A stretch of DNA of 5,993 bases from positions 1 through 5,993 of the forward strand of contig CALQNE010000221.1 of NCBI GenBank assembly GCA_943331855.1, in the 5' to 3' direction. The notes under the pieces were generated by a model. That model saw only the letters and a list, made by a program, of their open reading frames with translations, was not told where the DNA came from and did no database searches. The stretch comes from Bordetella parapertussis. Lineage in GTDB: Bacteria > Pseudomonadota > Gammaproteobacteria > Burkholderiales > Burkholderiaceae_B. Within the stretch, counting starts at the first letter, position 1. Each line of letters begins with the position of its first letter. Shown here one piece after another: positions 1 to 5,993 of the stretch. The translations under genes were made by a program, and so were the position numbers.

Positions 1-41
1 AAGAAATCGCGAGGCTTAAAGCTGAGGGTATTCTTCAGTAA
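1..41 (+). CDS. C-terminal tail of a gene entering from the left, possibly a CaiB/BaiF CoA-transferase (partial)
   Basis: Reading from base 3, twelve codons give EIARLKAEGILQ and then a TAA stop at 39-41. The stretch is an amphipathic helix with a short hydrophobic end, and it resembles the C-termini of CaiB/BaiF family CoA-transferases, which often finish with a helix of the type E-I-A-x-L-R/K-A-x-G-I/V. These enzymes move CoA between organic acids during catabolism. The other two plus frames also lack a recognisable protein here: one stops at 17-19 and the other runs to 82-84 with an unconvincing composition. If real, the gene converges on the cyclase gene, with 28 bases between the two stops. 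Only twelve residues are visible, so both the existence of the gene and its family are tentative. Confidence 0.42.
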   Translation, partial: EIARLKAEGILQ

Positions 42-69
42 AGGCTGGATGTGCGCTGTGCTAATCCCG

Positions 70-813
70 CTAAGCCACTTGTAGCAAGGGGCGAGCCAAG
101 GCACGCGCAGGTGCACCATCCGAACCCGCCAAGGGCAACGCCAAAAACAAGATTTCGGCACGTTGATTCGAAAGCTCACGTAAATTCGTGACATGCTCGG
201 CGACTAAGACACCGTGCGCAAGCAAAATATGATGCACTGGCCAATCAAAGTCTGCGGGACGCTTATGAATCGTTAAATCAGGCGTGCTGAAATCAACCCC
301 AAGCATTTTTACACCGTGATCCACTAACCACTGAGCCGCCGCCGCAGACAGACTCGGATGATCTTCGTAGCGTTCGGTGTTGACGTATTGCGCCCAACCG
401 GTATCCAACAACACAATATCGCCCGGCTGCACCAAGGGACGCGCCGCTTCGAAGTCGGCAGGCTCAATGAGTTCGAGTGGGCCTTTTTCAATACGCCACA
501 CCACACCGGGCCCATACAAACGCTCAAGCGGAATCTCATCAAAACAGGGGCCATCACTTAAAAAATGGCGAGGCGCATCAACATGCGTACCGTGGTGCGC
601 CACCATATGAATCTCAGTGATATTCAGTGGACTTTCAGGCATTTTGACAATCTGCCGAATCCGCGGCTGCGGAAAAACCGAAGCGCGCGACAACTCTTCT
701 GTTAGCCGATGCGTCAAATCAATCCACGGCCCCGTTCCACCACCCGCCTGGGGTGTTGGAACCTGACTCCAGCCTTTCCAGCCACAAAATCCTGCTTTGC
801 CGTGGTCACACAT
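70..813 (-). CDS. cyclase family protein (kynurenine formamidase / isatin hydrolase-like metal-dependent hydrolase)
   Basis: A 247-residue member of the cyclase superfamily (PF04199), which includes bacterial kynurenine formamidase KynB and isatin hydrolase. These are cytoplasmic enzymes that hydrolyse amide or lactam bonds using divalent metal. The domain opens with IDLTHRL at residue 31. The signature H-H-G-T-H-V-D-A-P-R-H-F lies at 73-84, giving H73, H77 and D79 as metal ligands and H83 as the likely catalytic histidine. H194 and E206 have the 12-residue spacing of the C-terminal ligand pair in KynB. The 30 residues before the domain (MCDHGKAGFCGWKGW...) hold two Cys and three Trp and do not look like a signal peptide. 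I chose ATG at 811-813; a TTG immediately before it (814-816) is also possible, and a GGGG or AAGG run lies just upstream. The gene follows the monooxygenase by about 26 bases. The substrate is unknown, and no kynurenine-pathway genes are nearby, so naming it KynB would be unsafe. Confidence 0.9.
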   Translation of the reverse strand: MCDHGKAGFCGWKGWSQVPTPQAGGGTGPWIDLTHRLTEELSRASVFPQPRIRQIVKMPESPLNITEIHMVAHHGTHVDAPRHFLSDGPCFDEIPLERLYGPGVVWRIEKGPLELIEPADFEAARPLVQPGDIVLLDTGWAQYVNTERYEDHPSLSAAAAQWLVDHGVKMLGVDFSTPDLTIHKRPADFDWPVHHILLAHGVLVAEHVTNLRELSNQRAEILFLALPLAGSDGAPARALARPLLQVA

Positions 814-839
814 CAAACACCCCGCCTTTTTGTCTGAGC

Positions 840-2045
840 TTACTTCTCAACCAAGGGTGTTGGGCCGGTGTGCAATTTCAAGCGCATGTGATCTGGCACT
901 TCTTGTCCGGCATCGGTAAACGCTTTACGCATAGCACCCATGTGCGGGCCAAAAATTCCGCTACGATTTTCGCTGACCCACTCACGTGAAGCAAACAACG
1001 AATCCATACTGCCCTGAAATTTTGGCATGACCCAACGGGCAAACAGTTCATAGCTACGCAATGTTTGTTCACGCGTGGCCCACTCATGCGAGCGAAACAG
1101 CACTGCGCCAGCACCACCACCTGTAAATTCAAGCAAGCGCGCAATACCATTGGCAACCGTCTCGGGTGAGCCCACGATCGTTGTACCGGCTTTTAAGCCA
1201 TCACCCAAGGGATCTTCACTGCGCATTGGTGGGCGCCCCAAGGTCTCGCTAAAGTAGCTCAGGGTTTCAACGCGTTCACGCGCGCGGACTTCACGCATCG
1301 CGGTTTCATCATCTTCTGCAACATGGATGTTGACAACCAAACGCCAATCTTCACGGTGCATGGTTTTGCCAAATTTTGCCGCCTGTTCTTCGCCAAGTTT
1401 CCATTGCTCGGCCAGCTTTTGCGGCCCACCGGGCAACCCCGCGCCCAAGGACAGCATCCCCACACCGTGCTTACCCGCAGTCAATACGCCGGATGGTGTG
1501 GTCGAGGTCGCGACCGCAATGGGAAAACAACCCTTTGTATACGGTGCAAGATGTAGGCGCGCCTCTTTGAGTTCAAACCAGTCTGTCTTGAGCGTGACAG
1601 GTTCTTTGCCCTCAAGCAGTCGCATGATTGCGCCAAGTGACTCGTCCATCATGGTGCGTTGCTTTTCAGCTTCTATGCCCATCATGTAGGCATCTGACAC
1701 CAGCGCCCCGGGCCCACAACCCAACATCACGCGCCCGCGCGTCATATGATCCAACTGCACAAAACGCTGGGCAACTAAAAACGGATGATGATAAGGCAAA
1801 CTCGTCACGCCCGAACCCAGCATGATTCGTTTTGTACGCTGGGCTGCCGCCGCGATAAAAATTTCAGGAGAGGCAATGATCTCCCAACCGGCAGAGTGAT
1901 GCTCGCCAACCCAGGCCTCGTCGTAACCCAAATGATCAAGCCACTCGATCAATTCAAGATCTCGCTCTAACGCCAGCGTGGGGTTATCGCCGAGCTGATG
2001 AAACGGGGCTAAAAAGATACCAAAGCGCAAACCTGCATGGGCCAT
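840..2045 (-). CDS. LLM class flavin-dependent oxidoreductase (luciferase-like / limonene monooxygenase-like)
   Basis: A 401-residue bacterial luciferase-like monooxygenase (PF00296 type, TIM-barrel fold) expected to use reduced FMN, supplied by a separate reductase, and O2 to oxidise an organic substrate in the cytoplasm. It begins with LRFGIFLAPFHQLGDNPT. Family landmarks are DEAWVGEHH (42-50), IASPEIFIAAAAQRT (57-71), SLPYHHPFLVAQR (82-94), the LDHMTRGRVMLGCGPG segment (98-113) and the late VGSPETVANGIARLLE helix (291-306). The pattern is closest to the limonene 1,2-monooxygenase (LimB) type as I remember it, but LLM substrates cannot be predicted from such motifs. A C-terminal tail beyond about residue 345 (EWVSENRSGIFGPHMGAMRK) extends past the barrel. 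The frame stays open to a TTG at 2099, overlapping the pyruvate kinase stop codon, but the ATG at 2045 has a strong AGGAG seven bases upstream and starts right at the family N-terminus. It is the middle gene of a minus-strand block. Confidence 0.93.
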   Translation of the reverse strand: MAHAGLRFGIFLAPFHQLGDNPTLALERDLELIEWLDHLGYDEAWVGEHHSAGWEIIASPEIFIAAAAQRTKRIMLGSGVTSLPYHHPFLVAQRFVQLDHMTRGRVMLGCGPGALVSDAYMMGIEAEKQRTMMDESLGAIMRLLEGKEPVTLKTDWFELKEARLHLAPYTKGCFPIAVATSTTPSGVLTAGKHGVGMLSLGAGLPGGPQKLAEQWKLGEEQAAKFGKTMHREDWRLVVNIHVAEDDETAMREVRARERVETLSYFSETLGRPPMRSEDPLGDGLKAGTTIVGSPETVANGIARLLEFTGGGAGAVLFRSHEWATREQTLRSYELFARWVMPKFQGSMDSLFASREWVSENRSGIFGPHMGAMRKAFTDAGQEVPDHMRLKLHTGPTPLVEK

Positions 2046-2052
2046 TATTTGT

Positions 2053-2057
2053 CTCCT
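2053..2057 (-). promoter_or_regulatory. ribosome binding site that fixes the monooxygenase start
   Basis: On the minus strand AGGAG sits seven bases before the ATG at 2045. It is the best Shine-Dalgarno sequence in the window and rules in favour of this ATG over the in-frame TTG 54 bases upstream. The 50-base gap to pyruvate kinase (2046-2095) shows no hairpin followed by a T-run, so read-through from pyruvate kinase is possible. Confidence 0.8.
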
Positions 2058-2095
2058 GCCAAATTTATTTTGAGCGTTTTTTTCAGTGTAGCGGA

Positions 2096-3547
2096 TCAAG
2101 CGCCGTCTGGTTTGTCACCGATCCATGCAATCCGAAGCAAATTGGTCGTGCCCGACACGCCAAAGGGCGTACCCGCAATGATCAGCAGTGCTTCCCCAGG
2201 CTGACCAAAGCCATTTTTTTCTGCTGCCTGTGTCGCGCGCAACACGATGTCTTCTGTGCTTTGTACATCGGCGGCCTGAATGGAATGGACACCCCACACG
2301 AGCGAGAGGCGTCTGGCTGCGGCAGCATTGGGGGTCATACTCAAAATAGGTGCACGCGGACGTTCATGCGCAACACGCAGCGTGGTTGAACCCGACGAGG
2401 TATAAGCGACCGTCGCCGCAACCGGCAGGGTCTCTGCGACCGTGCGAATCGCCGCTGAGATCGCATCGCGCGCATCGCGATGGCGACGACGAAAGGTCGC
2501 ATCCATGGTCGAGCGCTGAATGGGGTCACGTTCAGTGCTTTGCAATATCCGATCCATCATACTGACCGCTTCGATCGGATAGCTGCCCGAAGCAGACTCG
2601 GCCGACAGCATTACCGCATCAACACCGTCGTACGCGGCAGTCGCCACATCACTGACCTCAGCACGCGTAGGCACAGGGGACGAGATCATGGACTCAAGCA
2701 TTTGGGTCGCAACGATAACGGGCTTACCCGCCTCGCGGCAAACGCGCACAATTCGTTTTTGTAAGGCGGGTACATCTTCAGGAGGCAACTCAACCCCTAG
2801 GTCGCCGCGCGCAACCATGACTCCATCAGAGGCCGCCACAATCGCTTCAAGCGAATCAATCGCCGAAGGTTTCTCAAGTTTGGCCATAATCCAAGCCCGA
2901 TCACCGACCAGAGCCCGGAGTTCAGAGATATCTTCAGGGCGTTGCACAAAAGACAAAGCGACCCAATCAATCCCAATACTCAAACCAAAAGCCAAGTCTT
3001 CGCGATCTTTAGGTGTGATCGGCGACAAAGGCAAGATTGCACCCGGAACGTTCACCCCTTTGCGATCTGAAATCATCCCGGCGTTAATCACCTCGACATT
3101 GGCATGCGTTGCGTCACAACTTAAAACGCGCACGCGCACTTTCCCATCATCAATCAATAAATCATCGCCGGGCTTAATTGCCGCAAAAATTTCTGGATGC
3201 AAGAGTGGCACGCGCCCGTTTTCACCCGGAGTGGGATCCAGATCAAACCGTAGTTTTTGACCCGCTTGAAGTGCGAGTTTGCCACCCACAATCTGACCAA
3301 CTCTTAACTTGGGGCCTTGCAAATCCATCAGAATCCCGACGGGCCTCCCCACATCGGCCTCGATCTGACGAATCGCCTCGTAACGTAATTTATGGTCAGC
3401 GTGCGTGCCGTGACTAAAGTTCAACCGAAAGACATCGACCCCCGCATCAAATAAGCGCCGGATCATCTCGGGTTCGCTACTGCTCGGGCCCAGAGTGGCT
3501 ACAATTTTGGTATTACGGTTGCGGTGCGAAATCGCATCGAGTTTCAT
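2096..3547 (-). CDS. pyk: pyruvate kinase
   Basis: A 483-residue, full-length pyruvate kinase, which converts phosphoenolpyruvate and ADP to pyruvate and ATP in the last step of glycolysis. The barrel begins with TKIVATLGPSS (13-23). R41, N43 and S45 in FRLNFSHG and D75 in MDLQGPKLRVG build the phosphate and cation site. The B domain spans roughly 80-175. K223 in AKLEKP is the catalytic lysine, with E225 and D249 (VARGDLGVELP) as metal ligands. The substrate-loop segment ATQMLESM lies at 280-287, followed by PTRAEVSDVATAAYDG (293-308) and VMLSAESASGSYP (312-324), where many enzymes have SGETA. The C-terminal allosteric domain runs from about 345. The cation-site residues L76, Q77, K80 and V83 match the set described for K+-independent pyruvate kinases. 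The start is ATG at 3545-3547 with a weak AAGG 11 bases upstream. The gene leads a minus-strand block with the monooxygenase and cyclase genes. Confidence 0.98.
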   Translation of the reverse strand: MKLDAISHRNRNTKIVATLGPSSSEPEMIRRLFDAGVDVFRLNFSHGTHADHKLRYEAIRQIEADVGRPVGILMDLQGPKLRVGQIVGGKLALQAGQKLRFDLDPTPGENGRVPLLHPEIFAAIKPGDDLLIDDGKVRVRVLSCDATHANVEVINAGMISDRKGVNVPGAILPLSPITPKDREDLAFGLSIGIDWVALSFVQRPEDISELRALVGDRAWIMAKLEKPSAIDSLEAIVAASDGVMVARGDLGVELPPEDVPALQKRIVRVCREAGKPVIVATQMLESMISSPVPTRAEVSDVATAAYDGVDAVMLSAESASGSYPIEAVSMMDRILQSTERDPIQRSTMDATFRRRHRDARDAISAAIRTVAETLPVAATVAYTSSGSTTLRVAHERPRAPILSMTPNAAAARRLSLVWGVHSIQAADVQSTEDIVLRATQAAEKNGFGQPGEALLIIAGTPFGVSGTTNLLRIAWIGDKPDGA

Positions 3548-3638
3548 TGTTTGTTGAACCTTATCAGATTAAATTCAGGCACTATTACGATATTCGCTAG
3601 GTTACCTGATTCACCCACATTATCTTCGGAGTCCATCA
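3548..3638. promoter_or_regulatory. divergent intergenic region between pyruvate kinase and the amidase
   Basis: These 91 bases separate two divergent coding starts, so promoters for both directions must lie here or just inside the flanking genes. The region is more AT-rich than the coding sequence around it. I found no convincing sigma-70 pair at standard spacing on either strand; TACGAT (3586-3591) and GATATT (3589-3594) are only weak -10 candidates for the plus direction. A 9-base odd palindrome AGGT-T-ACCT lies at 3599-3607. An imperfect inverted pair, ATTCAGG (3573-3579) and CCTGATT (3605-3611), flanks the middle of the region. Either could be a regulator site, but both could be chance. 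Confidence 0.5.
3628..3631 (+). promoter_or_regulatory. ribosome binding site of the amidase
   Basis: GGAG lies seven bases before the ATG at 3639, an optimal spacing. It supports this start for the amidase over any internal ATG. Confidence 0.7.
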
Positions 3639-4895
3639 ATGTCTACTGTTTCTTCAACACCTCATGCTGCACTGCGCATAAATGGGGTACGCCTCTGGAA
3701 CAGTTTGATGCAATTAGCCAAAATCGGTGCCACGCAAAAAGGCGGCGTATGCCGTCTGGCCCTGACCGAGCTTGATCGTCAGGGCCGCGACTTTTTTGTA
3801 GCCCAGGCCAAGGCAGCGGGCTGCACAATCCGGATTGATCCCGTTGGCAATATTTTTGCCAGACGCGCGGGGCGCGACAATACCCGACCAGCGGTCATGA
3901 CTGGCAGTCATATCGATACCCAACCCACTGGCGGCAAGTTTGACGGTAATTATGGGGTGTTAGCCGGCCTCGAAGTGTTTCAAACCTTAAATGATGCAGG
4001 GGTAACAACTGAGTCTCCCCTCGAGGTTGTGGTTTGGACAAATGAAGAAGGCTCACGCTTTGTGCCAGTCATGATGGGCTCAGGCGCTTTTATTGGCGAG
4101 TTCAAAACCGACATGATCCTGGCTCAAAAGGATCGCGATGGCATCTCAGTGGGTGAAGCACTCAAAACAATCGGCTATGCAGGTCAAGACAACATTAGCC
4201 CCAAAGGTATCGGTGCCTATTTTGAGGCGCATATTGAACAAGGCCCCGTGCTTGAAGCCCATGACATCACCATCGGCGTCGTCACCGGCGCGCTTGGGCA
4301 GCGATGGTTTGACGTGGTGATTACCGGTTCGGAAGCACACGCAGGCCCGACTCCGATGCCGCTGCGTAAAGACGCCCTACTCGCCGCTTCCCACATGGTG
4401 CAATTAATCAACGAACTTGCCTTAGATCACGCCCCAAATGCGCGCGGCACCGTCGGGATGTTGGATGTCTATCCAAACTCACGCAATGTCATCCCCGGCA
4501 GCGTCAAAATGTCGGTTGATTTGCGTGCAGACTCAGATGCCACCCTGACTGCAATGGTCGACAAGCTCAACGCTCAGGCTGCGATAATTGCCCGCAAGGG
4601 ACAAGTCAGCATCGACCTGACTCAGGTTGTTTATTTTCCGCCACAGGCCTTTGCCCCGACCTTAGTACAAGCGGTGCGTTCGGGCGCCAAAACGATCGGC
4701 TTATCTGAAATGGATGTTGTCAGTGGCGCCGGTCACGATGCTGTCTATATGGCCCGAGTGACGCCGACTGCAATGATTTTTGTGCCCTGCAAAGATGGGA
4801 TCAGTCACAATGAAATTGAAGATGCAAAGTCCGAACATCTTGAAGCGGGTTGTAATGTCCTGCTCCATGCAATGCTGGCGCAGGCGCAGGCTTAA
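3639..4895 (+). CDS. Zn-dependent M20 family amidase (N-carbamoyl amino acid hydrolase / hydantoinase / allantoate amidohydrolase type)
   Basis: A 418-residue cytoplasmic binuclear metallohydrolase of the M20 carbamoylase/allantoate amidohydrolase branch. The expected metal ligands are all visible: H91 in GSHIDTQPTGG, the bridging D102 in KFDGNYGVLAG, E137 in WTNEEGSRF (with E136 as catalytic base), H198 in FEAHIEQGPVLE and H390 in GISHNEIE. The dimerisation (lid) domain spans about 213-330 and contains the conserved SEAHAGPTPMPLRKDAL (231-247) and NSRNVIPG (280-287). GAGHDA at 363-368 is typical of this branch, and length is normal. These enzymes release ammonia, CO2 or an amino acid from N-carbamoyl amino acids, ureidoglycolate precursors or related amides. 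Motifs alone do not separate AllC, HyuC and beta-ureidopropionase activities. The start is supported by GGAG seven bases upstream. The MlrC-like gene starts 3 bases after the stop, so the two are very likely cotranscribed. No allantoin or hydantoin pathway genes are in view. Confidence 0.94.
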   Translation: MSTVSSTPHAALRINGVRLWNSLMQLAKIGATQKGGVCRLALTELDRQGRDFFVAQAKAAGCTIRIDPVGNIFARRAGRDNTRPAVMTGSHIDTQPTGGKFDGNYGVLAGLEVFQTLNDAGVTTESPLEVVVWTNEEGSRFVPVMMGSGAFIGEFKTDMILAQKDRDGISVGEALKTIGYAGQDNISPKGIGAYFEAHIEQGPVLEAHDITIGVVTGALGQRWFDVVITGSEAHAGPTPMPLRKDALLAASHMVQLINELALDHAPNARGTVGMLDVYPNSRNVIPGSVKMSVDLRADSDATLTAMVDKLNAQAAIIARKGQVSIDLTQVVYFPPQAFAPTLVQAVRSGAKTIGLSEMDVVSGAGHDAVYMARVTPTAMIFVPCKDGISHNEIEDAKSEHLEAGCNVLLHAMLAQAQA

Positions 4896-4898
4896 CGT

Positions 4899-5993
4899 AT
4901 GAAAATTTTACTTGCTCGACTCAATCACGAAACCAATACCTTTTCGCCCGTCCCCACCCCACTTCAGTCGTTTGGTGACGACGGGCCGCTGTACGGTAAT
5001 GAGGCCTACCTCTCTTCAAAAGGTACGCGCACCGGCATTGCGGCCTACATTGATCTACTCGAACAGGCAGGTCATCAAGTTGTGGTGGCGTGTAGCGCAA
5101 CTGCAAACCCAAGCGGACGGGTAGCCGCCGAAGCCTATACCCATTTGTGCGATGTGATTGTGGCCGCCGCGGCAGGCTGTGATGCCGTCGCACTTGATCT
5201 GCATGGCGCGATGGTGGCCGAGAACTCTGATGATGGCGAAGGCGATTTACTTGAACGCTTGCGGGCAACGCTCCCCAACGCCCCAATCGCCGTGGCCTTT
5301 GACTTGCATGGCAAGATCACCGAAAAAACGATGGCAAACAGCGACATCGTTGTGAGCTTCAAGACTTATCCGCACATCGATATGTACGAAACTGGCGCAC
5401 ACGCCGCGCGCTTGTTGCTGGATATGATCAATCAAACCATTAAACCCACCATGGCTTGGCGCCGCCTGCCTTTGCTGTCGCATACGCTCTGCAGTCGAAC
5501 CGACATCGGCGCCATGCACGAAGCCGTTGAGCTCGCGCGCGCCGCCGAAGCCGCCGGCATGCTTGGCGTTTCAGTATTAGCAGGCTTTTCTCTGGCCGAT
5601 ATCGCCGCCCCCTGTATCAGTGTGGTGGTCATCAGCAACGCCGACCAACAGGCTGCCGAACAATTTGCCGATCTGATCGCGGGCTTCATTTGGGATAACC
5701 GCGAAGGCTTTGTCTACAAAAGCGAAAGCCTGGCCGCATCACTTCAGCAAGCTCAAAAACTTGCTCAAGCACCTGGTACAGGCCCCGTGCTGCTGCTTGA
5801 TCATGGCGATAACTGCATGTCGGGCGGCACCTGCGACGACATGAATGTCTTGCACGAAGCCCTGAAACAAGGCCTTGAAGATATTGTCGTTGGGCCTATT
5901 TGCGATCCAGAAGCGGTCAACCTACTCATCGAGGCCGGTGTAGGTACCACAATGACCGTCGCCGTCGGAGACAAGGTTCCCTTAACCCAGCTT
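4899..5993 (+). CDS. M81/MlrC-family metallohydrolase (microcystinase C-like), 3' end beyond the window
   Basis: From ATG at 4899 the frame stays open for 365 codons to the last base. The protein begins MKILLARLNHETNTFSPV, with the HETNTF signature of M81 family metallopeptidases (the DUF1485 domain of MlrC). Further landmarks are ALDLHGAMV (98-106), AFDLHGKI (133-140) and the TYPHIDMYETG segment (157-166), which supply candidate zinc ligands H10, D100/H102, D135/H137 and H159. The second, MlrC C-terminal domain starts near residue 296 with VLLLDHGDN. Where MlrC proteins usually have a DNPGGG-type loop, this one reads DNCMSGGTCDDM (304-315). The family usually runs to about 490-510 residues, so roughly 125-145 are missing. 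The best-known member opens linear microcystin peptides, but most relatives are uncharacterised, so microcystin degradation should not be assumed. No strong Shine-Dalgarno is present; translation probably depends on coupling to the amidase, whose TAA ends 3 bases earlier. Confidence 0.92.
   Translation, partial: MKILLARLNHETNTFSPVPTPLQSFGDDGPLYGNEAYLSSKGTRTGIAAYIDLLEQAGHQVVVACSATANPSGRVAAEAYTHLCDVIVAAAAGCDAVALDLHGAMVAENSDDGEGDLLERLRATLPNAPIAVAFDLHGKITEKTMANSDIVVSFKTYPHIDMYETGAHAARLLLDMINQTIKPTMAWRRLPLLSHTLCSRTDIGAMHEAVELARAAEAAGMLGVSVLAGFSLADIAAPCISVVVISNADQQAAEQFADLIAGFIWDNREGFVYKSESLAASLQQAQKLAQAPGTGPVLLLDHGDNCMSGGTCDDMNVLHEALKQGLEDIVVGPICDPEAVNLLIEAGVGTTMTVAVGDKVPLTQL

Noticed and set aside
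42..69. Possible bidirectional terminator between the convergent genes at the left edge
   Set aside because: I could not find a stable stem followed by a T-run on either strand in these 28 bases.
2046..2099. An 18-residue N-terminal extension of the monooxygenase starting at TTG 2099
   Set aside because: The extension would overlap the pyruvate kinase stop and has no family resemblance. The ATG at 2045 has a strong AGGAG at ideal spacing and begins at the conserved N-terminus.
2461..2482. Short direct repeat of CGCATCGCG within pyruvate kinase
   Set aside because: It encodes an ordinary Arg/Asp/Ala-rich helix at the start of the C-terminal domain and is in frame, so it is a codon-composition effect and not a functional repeat.
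2688..3260. A 190-codon plus-strand open frame opposite pyruvate kinase
   Set aside because: It lies entirely inside the well-supported pyruvate kinase gene. Its translation is low-complexity, rich in Ser, Arg and Thr, and matches no family I know; it is a shadow of the codon bias on the other strand.
4877..4891. Tandem GGCGCA repeat at the end of the amidase
   Set aside because: Only two copies, encoding an Ala-Gln tail (AQAQA). It is too short to call a repeat element, and there is no hairpin or T-run that would make it a terminator.
4921..5286. A 121-codon minus-strand open frame opposite the MlrC-like gene
   Set aside because: It is very rich in Arg and His, as expected from the antisense of GC-biased codons. 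The plus-strand frame has clear M81 motifs over the same bases.

Overview
The window looks like a chromosomal metabolic segment of a proteobacterium, most likely a betaproteobacterium of the Burkholderiales (Alcaligenaceae-like). That placement is an inference from gene content, protein flavour and moderate GC, and I could not test it by search. Coding density is high. I see no rRNA, tRNA, CRISPR array, insertion sequence or phage gene.

Layout. Bases 1-41 hold what is probably the last dozen codons of a plus-strand gene entering from the left. Its tail resembles the C-terminus of CaiB/BaiF family CoA-transferases. It converges on a three-gene minus-strand block that reads, in transcription order, pyruvate kinase (3547-2096), a luciferase-like flavin-dependent monooxygenase (2045-840) and a cyclase-family metal hydrolase (813-70). 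The gaps are 50 and about 26 bases, so one transcript is plausible. Bases 3548-3638 form a 91-base divergent intergenic region that should hold promoters for both directions. To its right, on the plus strand, are an M20-type Zn-dependent amidase (3639-4895) and, after only 3 bases, an M81/MlrC-family metallohydrolase (from 4899) that runs off the window at 5993 with 365 codons visible and no stop.

How the genes may work together. The M20 amidase (carbamoylase, hydantoinase or allantoate amidohydrolase type) and the MlrC-like protein look like a two-gene operon for hydrolysing amide or peptide-like compounds. The monooxygenase and cyclase look like a peripheral oxidation-hydrolysis pair. The possible CoA-transferase at the left edge would fit a catabolic neighbourhood. 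Substrates cannot be read from the sequence. Pyruvate kinase is the only gene with a firm specific function, and its monovalent-cation site carries the residue set associated with K+-independent enzymes.

I did not find convincing evidence of an entirely new system. The points most worth a second look are the cation-site signature of pyruvate kinase, the gene order placing pyruvate kinase ahead of two catabolic genes, the tightly coupled amidase-MlrC pair, and the unusual cysteine-containing loop in the MlrC homologue.
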